A DNA stretch of 64,000 nt, taken from Streptomyces sp. NBC_00083. Lineage in GTDB: Bacteria; Actinomycetota; Actinomycetes; Streptomycetales; Streptomycetaceae. The notes beneath the pieces were generated by a model. The model saw only the letters and a list, made by a program, of their open reading frames with translations. It was not told the DNA's origin and searched no databases. Below are positions 50,018-58,919 of this stretch, one piece after another (the stretch's first letter is position 1; each line of letters begins with the position of its first letter). The stretch lies in the NCBI RefSeq assembly GCF_026343295.1, contig NZ_JAPELY010000002.1:1116001-1180000 (forward strand). The letters run 5' to 3'. The translations under genes were made by a program, and so were the position numbers.

Positions 50018-50050
50018 GACCTCTCGCACCCGCGAGGGGTCTTTTCGTTT
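50018..50050 (+). terminator. cimA: cimA attenuator terminator
   Basis: GACCTCTCGC (50018-50027) pairs with GCGAGGGGTC (50032-50041, one G-U) around ACCC, followed by TTTTCGTTT. It stands 95 bases before cimA and after the short leader frame. Confidence 0.82.
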
Positions 50051-50144
50051 ACCGGCCCCACCACGGCCGGGGCGAGGAGCGCGACGACGGGGGCAGGTGG
50101 AGCCAGCAGTTCGGAGCCACTCACCCGACAGGAGTCAGATCAGC

Positions 50145-51788
50145 ATGACGACCAACGAGGCGCACGAGGCCGCCGAGGAGAGTCTTCTCGCCGGCCCTCG
50201 GGTCGACGACAGCTTCCACGTCTTCGACACGACGCTGCGCGACGGCGCCCAGCGCGAGGGCATCAACCTCACCGTCGCGGACAAGCTGACGATCGCCCGG
50301 CACCTGGACGAGTTCGGCGTGGGCTTCATCGAGGGCGGCTGGCCCGGCGCGAACCCCCGCGACACCGAGTTCTTCGCCCGCGCGCAGCAGGAGATCCGCT
50401 TCAAGAACGCCCAGCTCGTGGCGTTCGGCGCCACCCGCCGCGCGGGCGGCAGCGCGGCCGAGGACCCGCAGGTGCGGGCCCTGCTCGAATCGGGCGCCCC
50501 GGTGATCACGCTGGTCGCCAAGGCGCACGACCGGCACGTCGAGCTCGCGCTGCGCACCACCCTGGACGAGAACCTGGAAATGGTCCGCGACACGGTCTCC
50601 CACCTGCGCGCACAGGGCCGCCGTGTCTTCGTGGACTGCGAGCACTTCTTCGACGGCTACAAGGCCAACCCCGAGTACGCCAAGGCCGTCGTGCGCACCG
50701 CGAGTGAGGCCGGCGCCGACGTCGTCATCCTCTGCGACACCAACGGCGGCATGCTGCCCGCGCAGATCCACGCGGTCGTCGCCACCGTGTTCGCCGACAC
50801 CGGCGCCCGGCTCGGCATCCACGCCCAGGACGACACCGGCTGCGCGGTCGCCAACACCCTCGCCGCCGTCGACGCGGGCGCCACCCACGTGCAGTGCACC
50901 GCCAACGGCTACGGCGAGCGCGTCGGCAACGCCAACCTCTTCCCCGTCGTCGCCGCCCTCGAGCTCAAGTACGGCAAGCGGGTGCTGCCCCGGGGCGCGC
51001 TCGCCGAGATGACCCGCATCTCGCACGCCATCGCCGAGGTGGTCAACCTCGCCCCCTCCACGCACCAGCCGTACGTCGGTGTCTCCGCCTTCGCCCACAA
51101 GGCCGGCCTGCACGCCTCCGCGATCAAGGTCGACCCCGATCTGTACCAGCACATCGACCCCGGTCTCGTCGGCAACCACATCCGGATGCTGGTCTCCGAC
51201 ATGGCGGGCCGCGCCTCCATCGAGCTCAAGGGCAAGGAGCTCGGCGTCGACCTCGGCGACGACCGAGAAGTGGTCGCCCGGGTCGTGGAGCGGGTCAAGG
51301 CGCGCGAGCTGGAGGGCTACACCTACGAGGCCGCCGACGCCTCCTTCGAGCTGCTGCTGCGCGACGAGGTCGAGGGCGGCCCGCGCGACTACTTCCGCAT
51401 CGAGTCGTACCAGGCGATCATCGACACCCTCAAGGACGGCACCCACGCCAACGGCGCCACCGTGAAGTTCTGGGTCGGCCAGGAACGCCTCATCGTCAGC
51501 GCCGAGGGCAACGGCCCCGTCAACGCGATGGACTCGGCGCTGCTCCAGGGCCTGGAGCGGTTCTATCCGCAGGTCGCCAAGTTCGAGCTGGTCGACTACA
51601 AGGTGCGCACCCTGGAGGGCAAGCACGGCACCGCCTCCACCACCCGCGTCCTGATCACCACCACGGACGGCGCCGCCGAGTGGACGACCGTCGGCGCCGG
51701 CCCCAACGTGATCGCCGCGTCGTGGGAGGCGCTCCAGGACGCGTACACCTACGGTCTGCTCCGGGCCGGTATCCAGCCGCGCCGGTAG
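50145..51788 (+). CDS. cimA: (R)-Citramalate synthase
   Basis: A 547-residue acyl-CoA lyase-type condensing enzyme that joins pyruvate and acetyl-CoA to citramalate, opening the threonine-independent route to 2-oxobutyrate and isoleucine. The N-terminal barrel has DTTLRDGAQREGINLTVADK, GGWPGANPRDTEFFARA, CDTNGGMLPAQ and the metal motif GIHAQDDTGCAVAN; HKAGLHASAIKVDPDLYQHI is the CimA-type linker region and the C-terminal third is the LeuA-like allosteric domain for feedback. The sequence is closer to CimA than to 2-isopropylmalate synthase. The ATG has AGGAG ten bases upstream. Attenuator upstream. Confidence 0.93.
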   Translation: MTTNEAHEAAEESLLAGPRVDDSFHVFDTTLRDGAQREGINLTVADKLTIARHLDEFGVGFIEGGWPGANPRDTEFFARAQQEIRFKNAQLVAFGATRRAGGSAAEDPQVRALLESGAPVITLVAKAHDRHVELALRTTLDENLEMVRDTVSHLRAQGRRVFVDCEHFFDGYKANPEYAKAVVRTASEAGADVVILCDTNGGMLPAQIHAVVATVFADTGARLGIHAQDDTGCAVANTLAAVDAGATHVQCTANGYGERVGNANLFPVVAALELKYGKRVLPRGALAEMTRISHAIAEVVNLAPSTHQPYVGVSAFAHKAGLHASAIKVDPDLYQHIDPGLVGNHIRMLVSDMAGRASIELKGKELGVDLGDDREVVARVVERVKARELEGYTYEAADASFELLLRDEVEGGPRDYFRIESYQAIIDTLKDGTHANGATVKFWVGQERLIVSAEGNGPVNAMDSALLQGLERFYPQVAKFELVDYKVRTLEGKHGTASTTRVLITTTDGAAEWTTVGAGPNVIAASWEALQDAYTYGLLRAGIQPRR

Positions 51789-51966
51789 CGCGGCTCCGGC
51801 GGGGCGCTGCGGGGCGCTGCGGGGCTCCGGGCGGGGAGGGGACGGGCCGGGCACGCTCCGGGCCCATCCCGCGGCCCGGGTGCGAGGGGCCGGGGCGGGT
51901 GCCTCGCGTCCAGCCCGCCGCACCCCGTATGTCCGTTTCCGCGTCCCCTCGGGTAGCGTCGGCACC

Positions 51967-53304
51967 ATGAGGCTCAGGGTTTTCTCCGTACTCCCCGCCG
52001 TAGCGCTCGCCGCACTGGTCGCGGCGGCCCCCGCCATGGCCGCGACCGGCGCGTCCGACGTGGCCGACCAGCTCAAGAAGAGCCCGGTCTACGTGGATCC
52101 CGGAGCCGCGAACCAGCTCAGCCCCGCCCAGGCCGACGCCCTGGCCAAGAAGATCAAGGACGCGGACAAGCCCTTGTTCGTGGCCGTGCTGCCCAACAGC
52201 GCCGCGTTCCCGAAGGACTCGATCCTCCAGAACCTGCGCACGGACACCGGCGTCACCGGCCTGTACGCGATCCGGCTCGGCGACGCCTTCACCTCGGGCG
52301 CCGACCGCAAGGTCATGCCCCCGCAGGCCGTCAAGAACCTCAACAGCGCGGTGCGCGCCCCCGGCACCGGCGGCGACGCGGCGACCCAGCTCAACGCGTT
52401 CGTCGACAAGGCGCTCCCGCAGATGAAGGGCCACGCGCCCGCCTCGTGGGGCGGCGGCTCCGGCTCCGGCGGCGGCGTGAACACCGGCGCGCTCATCGGC
52501 GTGGGCGCCGTGGTCGTGGCGGGCGGCGCCGGTGCGTACGCCCTGGTGCGACGCGGCCGCAAGAAGAAGGCCGAGGAGGAGCGGGCCGCGCTCCAGCGCC
52601 TCCAGGTCGTCGTCGACGAGGACATCACCGCGTTCGGCGAGGAGCTCGACCGGCTCGACTTCCACCCCGCCGAGGCCGGCGCCGACGACGCGATGCGCGC
52701 GGACTACGAGCGCGCCCTCGACTCCTACGAGACCTCCAAGTCGCTGATGGCGAAGGCCGAACGGCCCGCCGATGTGACCGGTGTGACGCAGGCCCTCGAA
52801 GACGGGCGGTTCTCCCTCGCCACGCTCGCCGCCCGCCGCGAACACCGCCCGCTGCCCGAGCGCCGGGCCCCCTGCTTCTTCGACCCGCGCCACGGCCCGT
52901 CCGTCGAGGACGCCACGTGGACCCCGGCCGGCGGCGCGGCGCGCCAGGTGCCGGTGTGCCTGGCGGACGCGACCCGGCTGCGTGACGGCCAGGACCCGAT
53001 GGTCCGCGAGGTCGACACCGACCAGGGCCGCCGCCCCTACTACGACGCGGGCCCGGCCTACGGCCCCTGGGCGGGCGGCTACTTCGGCGGCGGCATGCTG
53101 CCCGGCCTCCTGATGGGCACGATGCTCGGCTCGATGCTGTCGACACCCGCGTACGCGTCGGACTACGGGGCCGGCTCCTACGACGCGGGTTCCGGTTTCG
53201 ACGGCGGCGACGTGTCCGGCTCCGACTTCAACCCGTCCGACTTCGGCGGCGACTGGGGCGGCGGGGGCGGCGACGGCGGGGGATTCGGCGGCGGCGACTG
53301 GTGA
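51967..53304 (+). CDS. Exported membrane protein with Gly-rich tail
   Basis: A 445-residue protein of unknown function. A signal peptide (VLPAVALAALVAAAPAMAAT) leads to an extracytoplasmic TPM-like domain (LKKSPVYVDPGAANQLSPAQ .. FVAVLPNSAAFP). A membrane helix near 165-190 is followed by basic RRGRKKKAEEERAAL and a helical cytoplasmic region, and the last 75 residues are rich in Gly, Asp, Tyr and Trp (GGDWGGGGGDGGGFGGGDW). TAGCGT ends seven bases before the ATG (leaderless promoter). It resembles uncharacterised streptomycete proteins with the same layout; a role in envelope quality control is only a guess. Confidence 0.8.
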   Translation: MRLRVFSVLPAVALAALVAAAPAMAATGASDVADQLKKSPVYVDPGAANQLSPAQADALAKKIKDADKPLFVAVLPNSAAFPKDSILQNLRTDTGVTGLYAIRLGDAFTSGADRKVMPPQAVKNLNSAVRAPGTGGDAATQLNAFVDKALPQMKGHAPASWGGGSGSGGGVNTGALIGVGAVVVAGGAGAYALVRRGRKKKAEEERAALQRLQVVVDEDITAFGEELDRLDFHPAEAGADDAMRADYERALDSYETSKSLMAKAERPADVTGVTQALEDGRFSLATLAARREHRPLPERRAPCFFDPRHGPSVEDATWTPAGGAARQVPVCLADATRLRDGQDPMVREVDTDQGRRPYYDAGPAYGPWAGGYFGGGMLPGLLMGTMLGSMLSTPAYASDYGAGSYDAGSGFDGGDVSGSDFNPSDFGGDWGGGGGDGGGFGGGDW

Positions 53305-53343
53305 CACCGGCCGGGGCCGCCCCGGGCCCCGGCAAGCCCGCTG

Positions 53344-53373
53344 TTGACCCGCCGCGTTCCAGCGAGTGATAGT
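53344..53373 (+). promoter_or_regulatory. Strong housekeeping promoter
   Basis: TTGACC (53344-53349), 18 bases, GATAGT (53368-53373): the best match to the vegetative consensus in the window. It places transcription start near 53380 and so rules out the in-frame GTG at 53366 as the start of the TPR protein. Confidence 0.75.
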
Positions 53374-53404
53374 TGCGAGCCGCACATCCAGGGTTGGGGA
53401 CACA

Positions 53405-54316
53405 TTGCACGCCGGGCACGAAGACACCATCGCGGCCTGCGCCGATGCCGAGGCGCTGCTGCGCGCGGGCCGCACCAGTGCCGCCCGCAAGGCGGCGCGG
53501 GCCGCGCTGTACACGGAGGGGCCCGACCCCCGGCTCTACGCCCTGCTCGGCCGCGCGTACGCCGCCGAGAGCGTCGAGGGGCACGCCGACCGCGCGGAGG
53601 CGGTGTTCCGCGAGGGGCTCGACACCTTCCCCGACGACCTCGGTCTGCTCACCGCCTACACCGATCTGTGCCTCGCCGACGACGACCCGGCCCGCAACCG
53701 CAGGGCGCCCGAACTCGCGGCGCGGATAAGGGAGTTGGCGCCGGAGTCGCCGCACGCGGTGCACGCGGCCGACGGGGCCGGGGCCCCGCGGCAGCCGTCG
53801 ACCGGGCGGGTCCAGCGGCACGACGCACGGCTCGTGCTCGCCGTCATCGGGCATGCGGCCGGCGCCGCACAGCAGGCGTGGGACCAGGCCAGGTCACGTC
53901 CCGCCGACGACCGGACGGCCGTGCTCGCCGAGACCCTCACCGCGCTGGCCCGCCGTGGCCGGGCGCCGCTGCGCCTGCTGATCAGGGCTCCGCTCGCGGG
54001 CGCCCTCGCCTGCTGGGCGTGGTTCGTCGCCGTACTGCTCGCCGTGGTCGCCTTGGACCTGACGGCGTGGGCCGGCCTCGCGGCGCTGCTCGGCCCGGGG
54101 CTCTTCCCCCTGCTCCACCGGGTGCTGGGCGCGGCGCGCCGACGGGCCCTCGCCCGGCCCCAGGTGGCCGCCGCGCCGCCGTCCGCACGCGGCACGTTCC
54201 CCCCGCTGCCTCCCGTTCCGCCGTACACGACACGGGAGAAGACGGCGGCCGCGGTGGTCGTGGTGGCGGTGGCCGCGACGCTCGCCGTCTTCGTGGACTA
54301 CCTGGCGCGCCGGTAA
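53405..54316 (+). CDS. TPR-containing membrane protein
   Basis: About 303 residues from a TTG at 53405, which follows GGGGA and is downstream of the promoter at 53344-53373. Residues 5-115 form tetratricopeptide-like helices (EALLRAGRTSAARKAARAAL, LLGRAYAAESVEGHADRAEA, then FREGLDTFPDDLGLLTAYTD), as in scaffolds for protein assembly. Membrane helices lie near 195-240 (LAGALACWAWFVAVLLAVVA) and at the C-terminus (AAAVVVVAVAATLAVFVDYL). No enzyme motif. Its end overlaps by 19 bases with the convergent DUF2087 gene. Confidence 0.78.
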   Translation: MHAGHEDTIAACADAEALLRAGRTSAARKAARAALYTEGPDPRLYALLGRAYAAESVEGHADRAEAVFREGLDTFPDDLGLLTAYTDLCLADDDPARNRRAPELAARIRELAPESPHAVHAADGAGAPRQPSTGRVQRHDARLVLAVIGHAAGAAQQAWDQARSRPADDRTAVLAETLTALARRGRAPLRLLIRAPLAGALACWAWFVAVLLAVVALDLTAWAGLAALLGPGLFPLLHRVLGAARRRALARPQVAAAPPSARGTFPPLPPVPPYTTREKTAAAVVVVAVAATLAVFVDYLARR

Positions 54317-54588
54317 CTGGCGCCGTCGCGGGTGCGGTCGAGGTGGCCGCCGGTCACCATGAAGCGCCGCAGGGCGGGGTAGTCGTCGTGCACGGTGAGC
54401 AGCGCCTCGTTGATCTCGCGCTCGGTGTAGTCACGCCCCGAGGCGAAGAGCGTCTCCGTGAGGTGGGCGAGCAGCTGCTCGCGGCGGGCGGCCTTGCGCG
54501 GGATCGTGGTCAGACGCCCGTGCGAGAAGAGGGTGGCGACGGCGGGGGAGCGGGTCGCGACGTCCTGGGTGGCGGCGTTGTTCTCCAT
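54298..54588 (-). CDS. DUF2087-domain protein
   Basis: A 96-residue protein. The segment LTTIPRKAARREQLLAHLTE, FASGRDYTEREINEALLTVH, then DDYPALRRFMVTGGHLDRTRDGASYR is the DUF2087 domain, a small module often fused to ArsR or MarR-like DNA-binding domains. Here it stands almost alone, with a short N-terminal extension, and may be a DNA- or metal-linked regulator by analogy only. The ATG at 54588 has GAGG upstream. Its 3' end overlaps that of the TPR gene. Confidence 0.87.
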   Translation of the reverse strand: MENNAATQDVATRSPAVATLFSHGRLTTIPRKAARREQLLAHLTETLFASGRDYTEREINEALLTVHDDYPALRRFMVTGGHLDRTRDGASYRRAR

Positions 54589-54764
54589 GCGGGCAGCCTC
54601 GCGGACGGGCCGTCGGCGGGCAACGCAATATCGGCGCAGGCGCAGGCGCAGGAGCAGGACGCGGCGGGTGCGCGGGGCGCGTCACGCGGGATGCGGCGGA
54701 TGCGCTCCGATGGGCGGCCGCGCGTCACGCGGGCCGGCACCCGAGGTGCCGGCCGGGCGCGCGT

Positions 54765-55391
54765 TCAGGCGGACTTGATGGCGGAGATGTCGAAGGTGAG
54801 CTTCACCTTGTCGCTGACCATCACGCCACCGGTCTCCAGGGCGGCGTTCCAGGTCAGACCCCAGTCGGAGCGCAGGATCTCGGCGGCGCCCTCGAAGCCG
54901 ACGCGCTGGTTTCCGTAGGGGTCGGTGGCCGAGCCCTGGAACTCCAGGTCGATGGCGAGCGGCCGCGTGACGTCCTTGATCGTGAGGTCGCCGATCAGCC
55001 GGTACGTGTCGCCGCCGAGCGCCTTGGCCTCGGTCGAGCGGAAGGTCATCAGCGGGAACTGCTCGGCGTCGAAGAAATCGCCGCTGCGCAGGTGGGCGTC
55101 GCGGTCGGCCATGCCGGTGTCGACGCTGGAGATCTTGACGTCGATGGTGGCGGAGGACGCGGCCGGGTCGGTGCCGTCGAGGATCAGGGTGCCCTCGTGG
55201 TCGGTGAAGGACCCGCGGACGTTGGTGACCATGGCGTGCCGCACGGTGAAGCCGATGCTGCTGTGCGCGGGGTCGACGGTGTACGTGCCGGTCAGCGCGG
55301 CGAGCGCGGGGTCGACCGCGGTGGCGGCGGCCTGGACGGACCCGGCGGGGGTGGCGGTGCTGGTGCTGTTCTTACGGCCGAAGAGACCCAT
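54765..55391 (-). CDS. YceI-family lipid-binding protein
   Basis: A 208-residue protein with the YceI lipocalin-like barrel: YTVDPAHSSIGFTVRHAMVT, VRGSFTDHEGTLILDG, DAHLRSGDFFDAEQFPLMTF and VTRPLAIDLEFQG. The family binds polyisoprenoids or other amphiphiles and is linked to acid or osmotic stress. There is no signal peptide: the N-terminus begins MGLFGRKNSTSTATPAG, so it is probably cytoplasmic. AAGGAG lies seven bases before the ATG. An AT-rich sequence (GTTGAACATTAAAC, 55434-55447 on the minus strand) sits upstream and could bind a MarR-type regulator. Confidence 0.93.
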   Translation of the reverse strand: MGLFGRKNSTSTATPAGSVQAAATAVDPALAALTGTYTVDPAHSSIGFTVRHAMVTNVRGSFTDHEGTLILDGTDPAASSATIDVKISSVDTGMADRDAHLRSGDFFDAEQFPLMTFRSTEAKALGGDTYRLIGDLTIKDVTRPLAIDLEFQGSATDPYGNQRVGFEGAAEILRSDWGLTWNAALETGGVMVSDKVKLTFDISAIKSA

Positions 55392-55607
55392 GGCGTACTC
55401 CTTCGCTACGCGCTGCGGCGCTGCGCCGTAGCGGTTTAATGTTCAACGAGTTTCACCGTAGAGCTATTCCGTTCGGATTTCAACTACTTCGACGGAGTGG
55501 CGTGCCGCAGCGGTGCGGCCGGGTGCCGGGGGGCCGGGCGGGATGCGCGCAGGGTCCGGGCGGGGCGCGCACAGGGTGCAGGCGGGGCGCGCCCAGGGGC
55601 GGGGGCC

Positions 55608-55672
55608 CTGGGCGGGATGCGGCGCGCGCGGATCGAGCGCCTGGGCGGGGTGCGGCGCGAGCGGATCGAGCG
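55608..55672. repeat. Tandem 33-bp repeat in a GC-rich spacer
   Basis: Two 32-base copies (55608-55639, 55641-55672; 30 of 32 identical) with one base between. Just upstream (about 55540-55600) three weaker 22-23-base units (GGGCGGGGCGCGCACAGGG and variants) occur. The whole 288-base spacer between the YceI start and the XRE-TPR stop shows no other gene. Confidence 0.6.
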
Positions 55673-55679
55673 GGGTGGC

Positions 55680-57011
55680 TCAGAGGCCGGGTGGTGCCGG
55701 GGCCGGGCCCAAGGTGGTGGTGCCGGGGGCGGCGCGGTGGCCGAGCCCCGTGCGGTAGGCGTCCATCGCCGCCTCGACGCGCCCCGCGCGCCGCAGCAGG
55801 TCGCCGAGGAGCCGGCACAGGTCGGCCAGGTCCCCGCTGGCGCCGCTGCGTTCGAGCAGCCCCAGCGCGGTCACGTAATGCTCCTCGGCCGCCTCGTGCT
55901 CGCCCCGCTCCTCGCGGATCAGGCCGAGCAGGCGGTGCGCGCCGCCCGCGTGCACCGCGCCGTGCTGGTCGCCGAGTTCGGTGAGCGGGGCAAGCAGCGC
56001 CATCGCCTCCGCGTGCCGCCCGAGGCGCCGCAGCACGTCCGCGAGCTCGACCTCGACCTGCGCGGTGAACAGGGCGGCCCGCTTGGCGGCGAGCATGTCG
56101 CGCGCGGTACGCAACTCCCGCTCGGCCAGGTCGAGTCGGTCCTCCTGCGCGTAGACGTAGCCGCGCATCCAGTGGCAGTGCGCGAGGTCGGTGCGCAGTC
56201 GCAGCTGGCGGTAGATCGACTGGGCCTTGGCGAGCGAGTCGTCCGCGTCGGCCAGGCGCCCCTCCGCCAGGAAGGTCCGCGCGACCTGCCGGTGCATCCC
56301 CGCGACCAGGGCCGGGTCGCTGACCTGCGGGGCGAGCGCGAGCGCCAGCTCGGCGGCGCGCGCCGCGCGGGCCTGGGCACCCATGTCCAGATACGGTCCG
56401 ATGACGGCGGCGTACAGGAGGACCAGCGCCTCCGGGTCGGCGAGCCCGCTGGTGCCGAGCTCGTCGATGGCCGACTCCAGCAGGTAGCAGGCGTACCGCA
56501 GCTCGCCGGCGAGGAGGTGGGCGACCGCCCGGCCCCGGACGGCCCGCGCGCGGCGCGGCAGCGGCTCACCGGCCAGTAGTCGCTCGCTCGCCTCGAAGTG
56601 CCGTACGGCGTCGGTCAGTTCGCCGGTCTCCAGCGCGCAGTCGCCGAGCCCTTGCAGCGCTTCCGCGCGCTCCTCGTCCAGGCCGTGCAGTTCGGCCTCG
56701 GTCAGCAGGCGGCGGTAGCGGACGGCCGCCTCGTCGGCCTCGCCGGTCGCCAGCGCCCGCTGGGCGTCGGTGAGGCCGAGGCGCAGCTCGGTGACGAGCC
56801 GGGCCGGGCGTCCGGTGGCCAGCTCCTCGTACGTCGTGCCGAGCCGCTCGGCGAGGTGGCGCAGGGCCGCGTCCGACGGGCGGACCTTGCCCGATTCGAG
56901 GGTGGAGACGTACGCCGGCGTATAGGCGGGCTCGGCCACTTGGCGCTGTGTCAGGCCCAGTTGGCTGCGCAGCCGCTGAACTCGTCGGCCGATCACGGCA
57001 GGTGCGTCCAT
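55680..57011 (-). CDS. XRE-family regulator with TPR domain
   Basis: A 443-residue regulator. The helix-turn-helix is RRVQRLRSQLGLTQRQVAEP with AYVSTLESGKVRPSDAAL, and the remaining 370 residues are tetratricopeptide repeats (repeated A..yR..L blocks such as AALQGLGDCALETGELTDAV). These proteins sense peptides or developmental signals through the TPR part. The ATG at 57011 has AAGGGG upstream. It is divergent from the secreted protease at 57125, separated by 113 AT-richer bases, and may regulate it. Ligand unknown. Confidence 0.9.
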   Translation of the reverse strand: MDAPAVIGRRVQRLRSQLGLTQRQVAEPAYTPAYVSTLESGKVRPSDAALRHLAERLGTTYEELATGRPARLVTELRLGLTDAQRALATGEADEAAVRYRRLLTEAELHGLDEERAEALQGLGDCALETGELTDAVRHFEASERLLAGEPLPRRARAVRGRAVAHLLAGELRYACYLLESAIDELGTSGLADPEALVLLYAAVIGPYLDMGAQARAARAAELALALAPQVSDPALVAGMHRQVARTFLAEGRLADADDSLAKAQSIYRQLRLRTDLAHCHWMRGYVYAQEDRLDLAERELRTARDMLAAKRAALFTAQVEVELADVLRRLGRHAEAMALLAPLTELGDQHGAVHAGGAHRLLGLIREERGEHEAAEEHYVTALGLLERSGASGDLADLCRLLGDLLRRAGRVEAAMDAYRTGLGHRAAPGTTTLGPAPAPPGL

Positions 57012-57124
57012 GGCGTCCCCTTGGCCCCAAAGCATTGCGCACGCCCCGTGCGCCCCCTAATTTAAGCAGGCCGTTCAACACATTTACCCGGTCGCTTAAC
57101 TTCCGTTACAGAGAAGAGGACTTC

Positions 57125-58507
57125 GTGCGCCCAGCCATGCGCAGGAGCTTCACCGCGCGCAGAAGCATCGCGACGGCCACCCTCGCCGGCGCCACCGTTC
57201 TGGCCGCGCTCGCGGCCGGGCCCGGCACCGCGGCCGCCGCCGGCTCCCCGCCGCCCCAGCCGAAGGTGGAGGTCGAGATACCCGGTCCGGAGGCCGCCTC
57301 GGGCGCGACCCCGGCGGGCTCCGGGCACACCCTGGTGCCGAAGAACGGGCTCGGCAGGCCCGCGCCGCACCTCTCGGCGTCCGCCTCGGCGTCGGCGACC
57401 GCGGCCGGGGACGGCCAGGTCACCAAGGTGGTCGACAACGGTTCGACCGCCGACCGCCTGGACATCGTCATCGTCGGCGACGGTTACACGGCCGACCAGT
57501 TGGACCAGTTCCACGCCGACGCCAAGGAGAAGTGGGGCGAGATCACCGGCGTCGAGCCGTACACGACGTACCAGAACCTCTTCAACGTGTGGACGGTGGA
57601 CGCGGTCTCCGCCCAGAGCGGCGTCTCCGGCGACCCTGCGCAGGGCGACGTGAAGAACACCGCGCTCGGCTCGTACTTCTGGTGCGACGGCGTCGAGCGG
57701 CTGCTCTGCGTGGACCAGGACAAGGTCGACGCGTACGTGGCGAAGGCGCCGCAGGCCGATCTGGTCGTCGTGCTCTCCAACAGTGCCAAGTACGGCGGGG
57801 CCGGGTACAACGAGCCGTCCAAGACGCTCGGCTACGAGGGCATATCGACCGCGTCCGCCGGGAACGCCAAGTCCGGCCAGGTCGCCATCCACGAGACCGG
57901 GCACTCCCTGGGGAAGCTCGCCGACGAGTACTTCTACCCGGACACCCCGGGGTACGAGCACTACGACGGGCCGGAGGCCGAGCAGTCCAACATCTCGGTG
58001 CTGTCCGCCGAGCAGATGGCCGCGGACCGCACCAAGTGGTACCGCTGGCTCGGCGAGACGTCGCCGGACGGGGGGACGGTCGGGGCGTACGAGGGCGGCG
58101 GCTACTACGTCACCGGCCTGAACCGGCCCACCGACGGCTCGATCATGCGGATCCTGGGCAAGCCGTTCAACCTGCCCGGGGTGGAGGCGATGATCGCGGG
58201 GTTCTACCGGCACGCGTCGGTCGTGACGCCGCTGACGCCGACGGCGCGGACGCTGCGGCCGTCCGACACGGCGCGGGTCGCGGTGCCGCGGCTCGCCGGT
58301 GCGCGGCAGTTGACGGTCCGCTGGTATCTGGACGGGCGGGAGCTGCGGCGGTACGAGGGGCGTACGGCGGTGTCGGTACGGAGCCTCGGTCTCGGCCGGG
58401 GTGACCACCGTCTGACGGTACGGGTCCTCGACCGGACCCCGTCGGTCCGTGACCCCGCGATCGCGAAGACCCTCCAGGACACGGCCGAGTGGCCCACCCA
58501 CCGCTAG
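57125..58507 (+). CDS. Secreted M64-family metalloprotease
   Basis: A 460-residue exported zinc protease. Signal peptide (ATATLAGATVLAALAAG), pro-region to about 95, then the M64 domain: DIVIVGDGYTADQLDQFHAD, LVVVLSNSAKYGGAGYN and the zinc motif HETGHSLGKLADEYF. The C-terminal 80 residues are a beta domain. This is the family of Clostridium ramosum IgA peptidase, but actinomycete members act on unknown substrates. GTG 57125 was taken because GAAGAGGA precedes it by four bases; ATG 57137 is a possible shorter start. The divergent XRE-TPR regulator may control it. Confidence 0.9.
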   Translation: MRPAMRRSFTARRSIATATLAGATVLAALAAGPGTAAAAGSPPPQPKVEVEIPGPEAASGATPAGSGHTLVPKNGLGRPAPHLSASASASATAAGDGQVTKVVDNGSTADRLDIVIVGDGYTADQLDQFHADAKEKWGEITGVEPYTTYQNLFNVWTVDAVSAQSGVSGDPAQGDVKNTALGSYFWCDGVERLLCVDQDKVDAYVAKAPQADLVVVLSNSAKYGGAGYNEPSKTLGYEGISTASAGNAKSGQVAIHETGHSLGKLADEYFYPDTPGYEHYDGPEAEQSNISVLSAEQMAADRTKWYRWLGETSPDGGTVGAYEGGGYYVTGLNRPTDGSIMRILGKPFNLPGVEAMIAGFYRHASVVTPLTPTARTLRPSDTARVAVPRLAGARQLTVRWYLDGRELRRYEGRTAVSVRSLGLGRGDHRLTVRVLDRTPSVRDPAIAKTLQDTAEWPTHR

Positions 58508-58563
58508 GCAGGTGCCGGGTGCCCTGTCGGGCGTGACCGCTCGGTGCCGGCTGCCCTGCAGGT

Positions 58564-58795
58564 GCGCGGGGCTGTGTCTTTTGCGCGGCTCCGCCGCGGT
58601 GGGCGTGGGTGGCGGGCTCGGTACCGGGTGCCCTACGAGGGCGCGGGGCTGTGTCTTTTGCGCGGCTCCGCCGCGGTGGGCGCGGGTGGCGGGCTCGGTA
58701 CCGGGTGCCCTACGAGGGCGCGGGGCTGTGTCTTTTGCGCGGCTCCGCCGCGGTGGGCGCGGGTGCGGGCTGCGACTCCGGGTGCCCTACTAGGG
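58564..58795. repeat. 77-bp tandem repeat, three copies
   Basis: Copies start at 58564, 58641 and 58718 (period 77) and a truncated fourth at 58796. Each has GCGCGGGGCTGTGTCTTTTG followed by CGCGGCTCCGCCGCG, a hairpin-forming palindrome. They lie in the convergent gap after the M64 protease. Short frames across them are not genes. A common streptomycete style of intergenic repeat. Confidence 0.8.
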
Positions 58796-58919
58796 GCGCG
58801 GGGAACTGCGTGACCAGCCCAGCACGGTCCGCACCCGACGGCCGGGGGCCTGGGATTGGCCCCACCCCGCCCCTTCCCTAAACCCTCCGGGGGTTATGAA
58901 CGGGCTGAGGTTCAGGAGC

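Noticed and set aside
53366..53368. GTG at 53366 as start of the TPR membrane protein.
   Set aside because: It overlaps the -10 box of the strong TTGACC-N18-GATAGT promoter, so it would not be transcribed. The TTG at 53405 with GGGGA upstream fits better.
58564..58795. CRISPR array.
   Set aside because: Units are 77 bases end to end with no unique spacers, and no cas genes are nearby.
58544..58881. Several short plus-strand frames in the repeat region.
   Set aside because: They encode the 77-bp repeat in frame after frame (repeating RGSAAV-like segments) and have no ribosome binding site; artefacts of the repeat.
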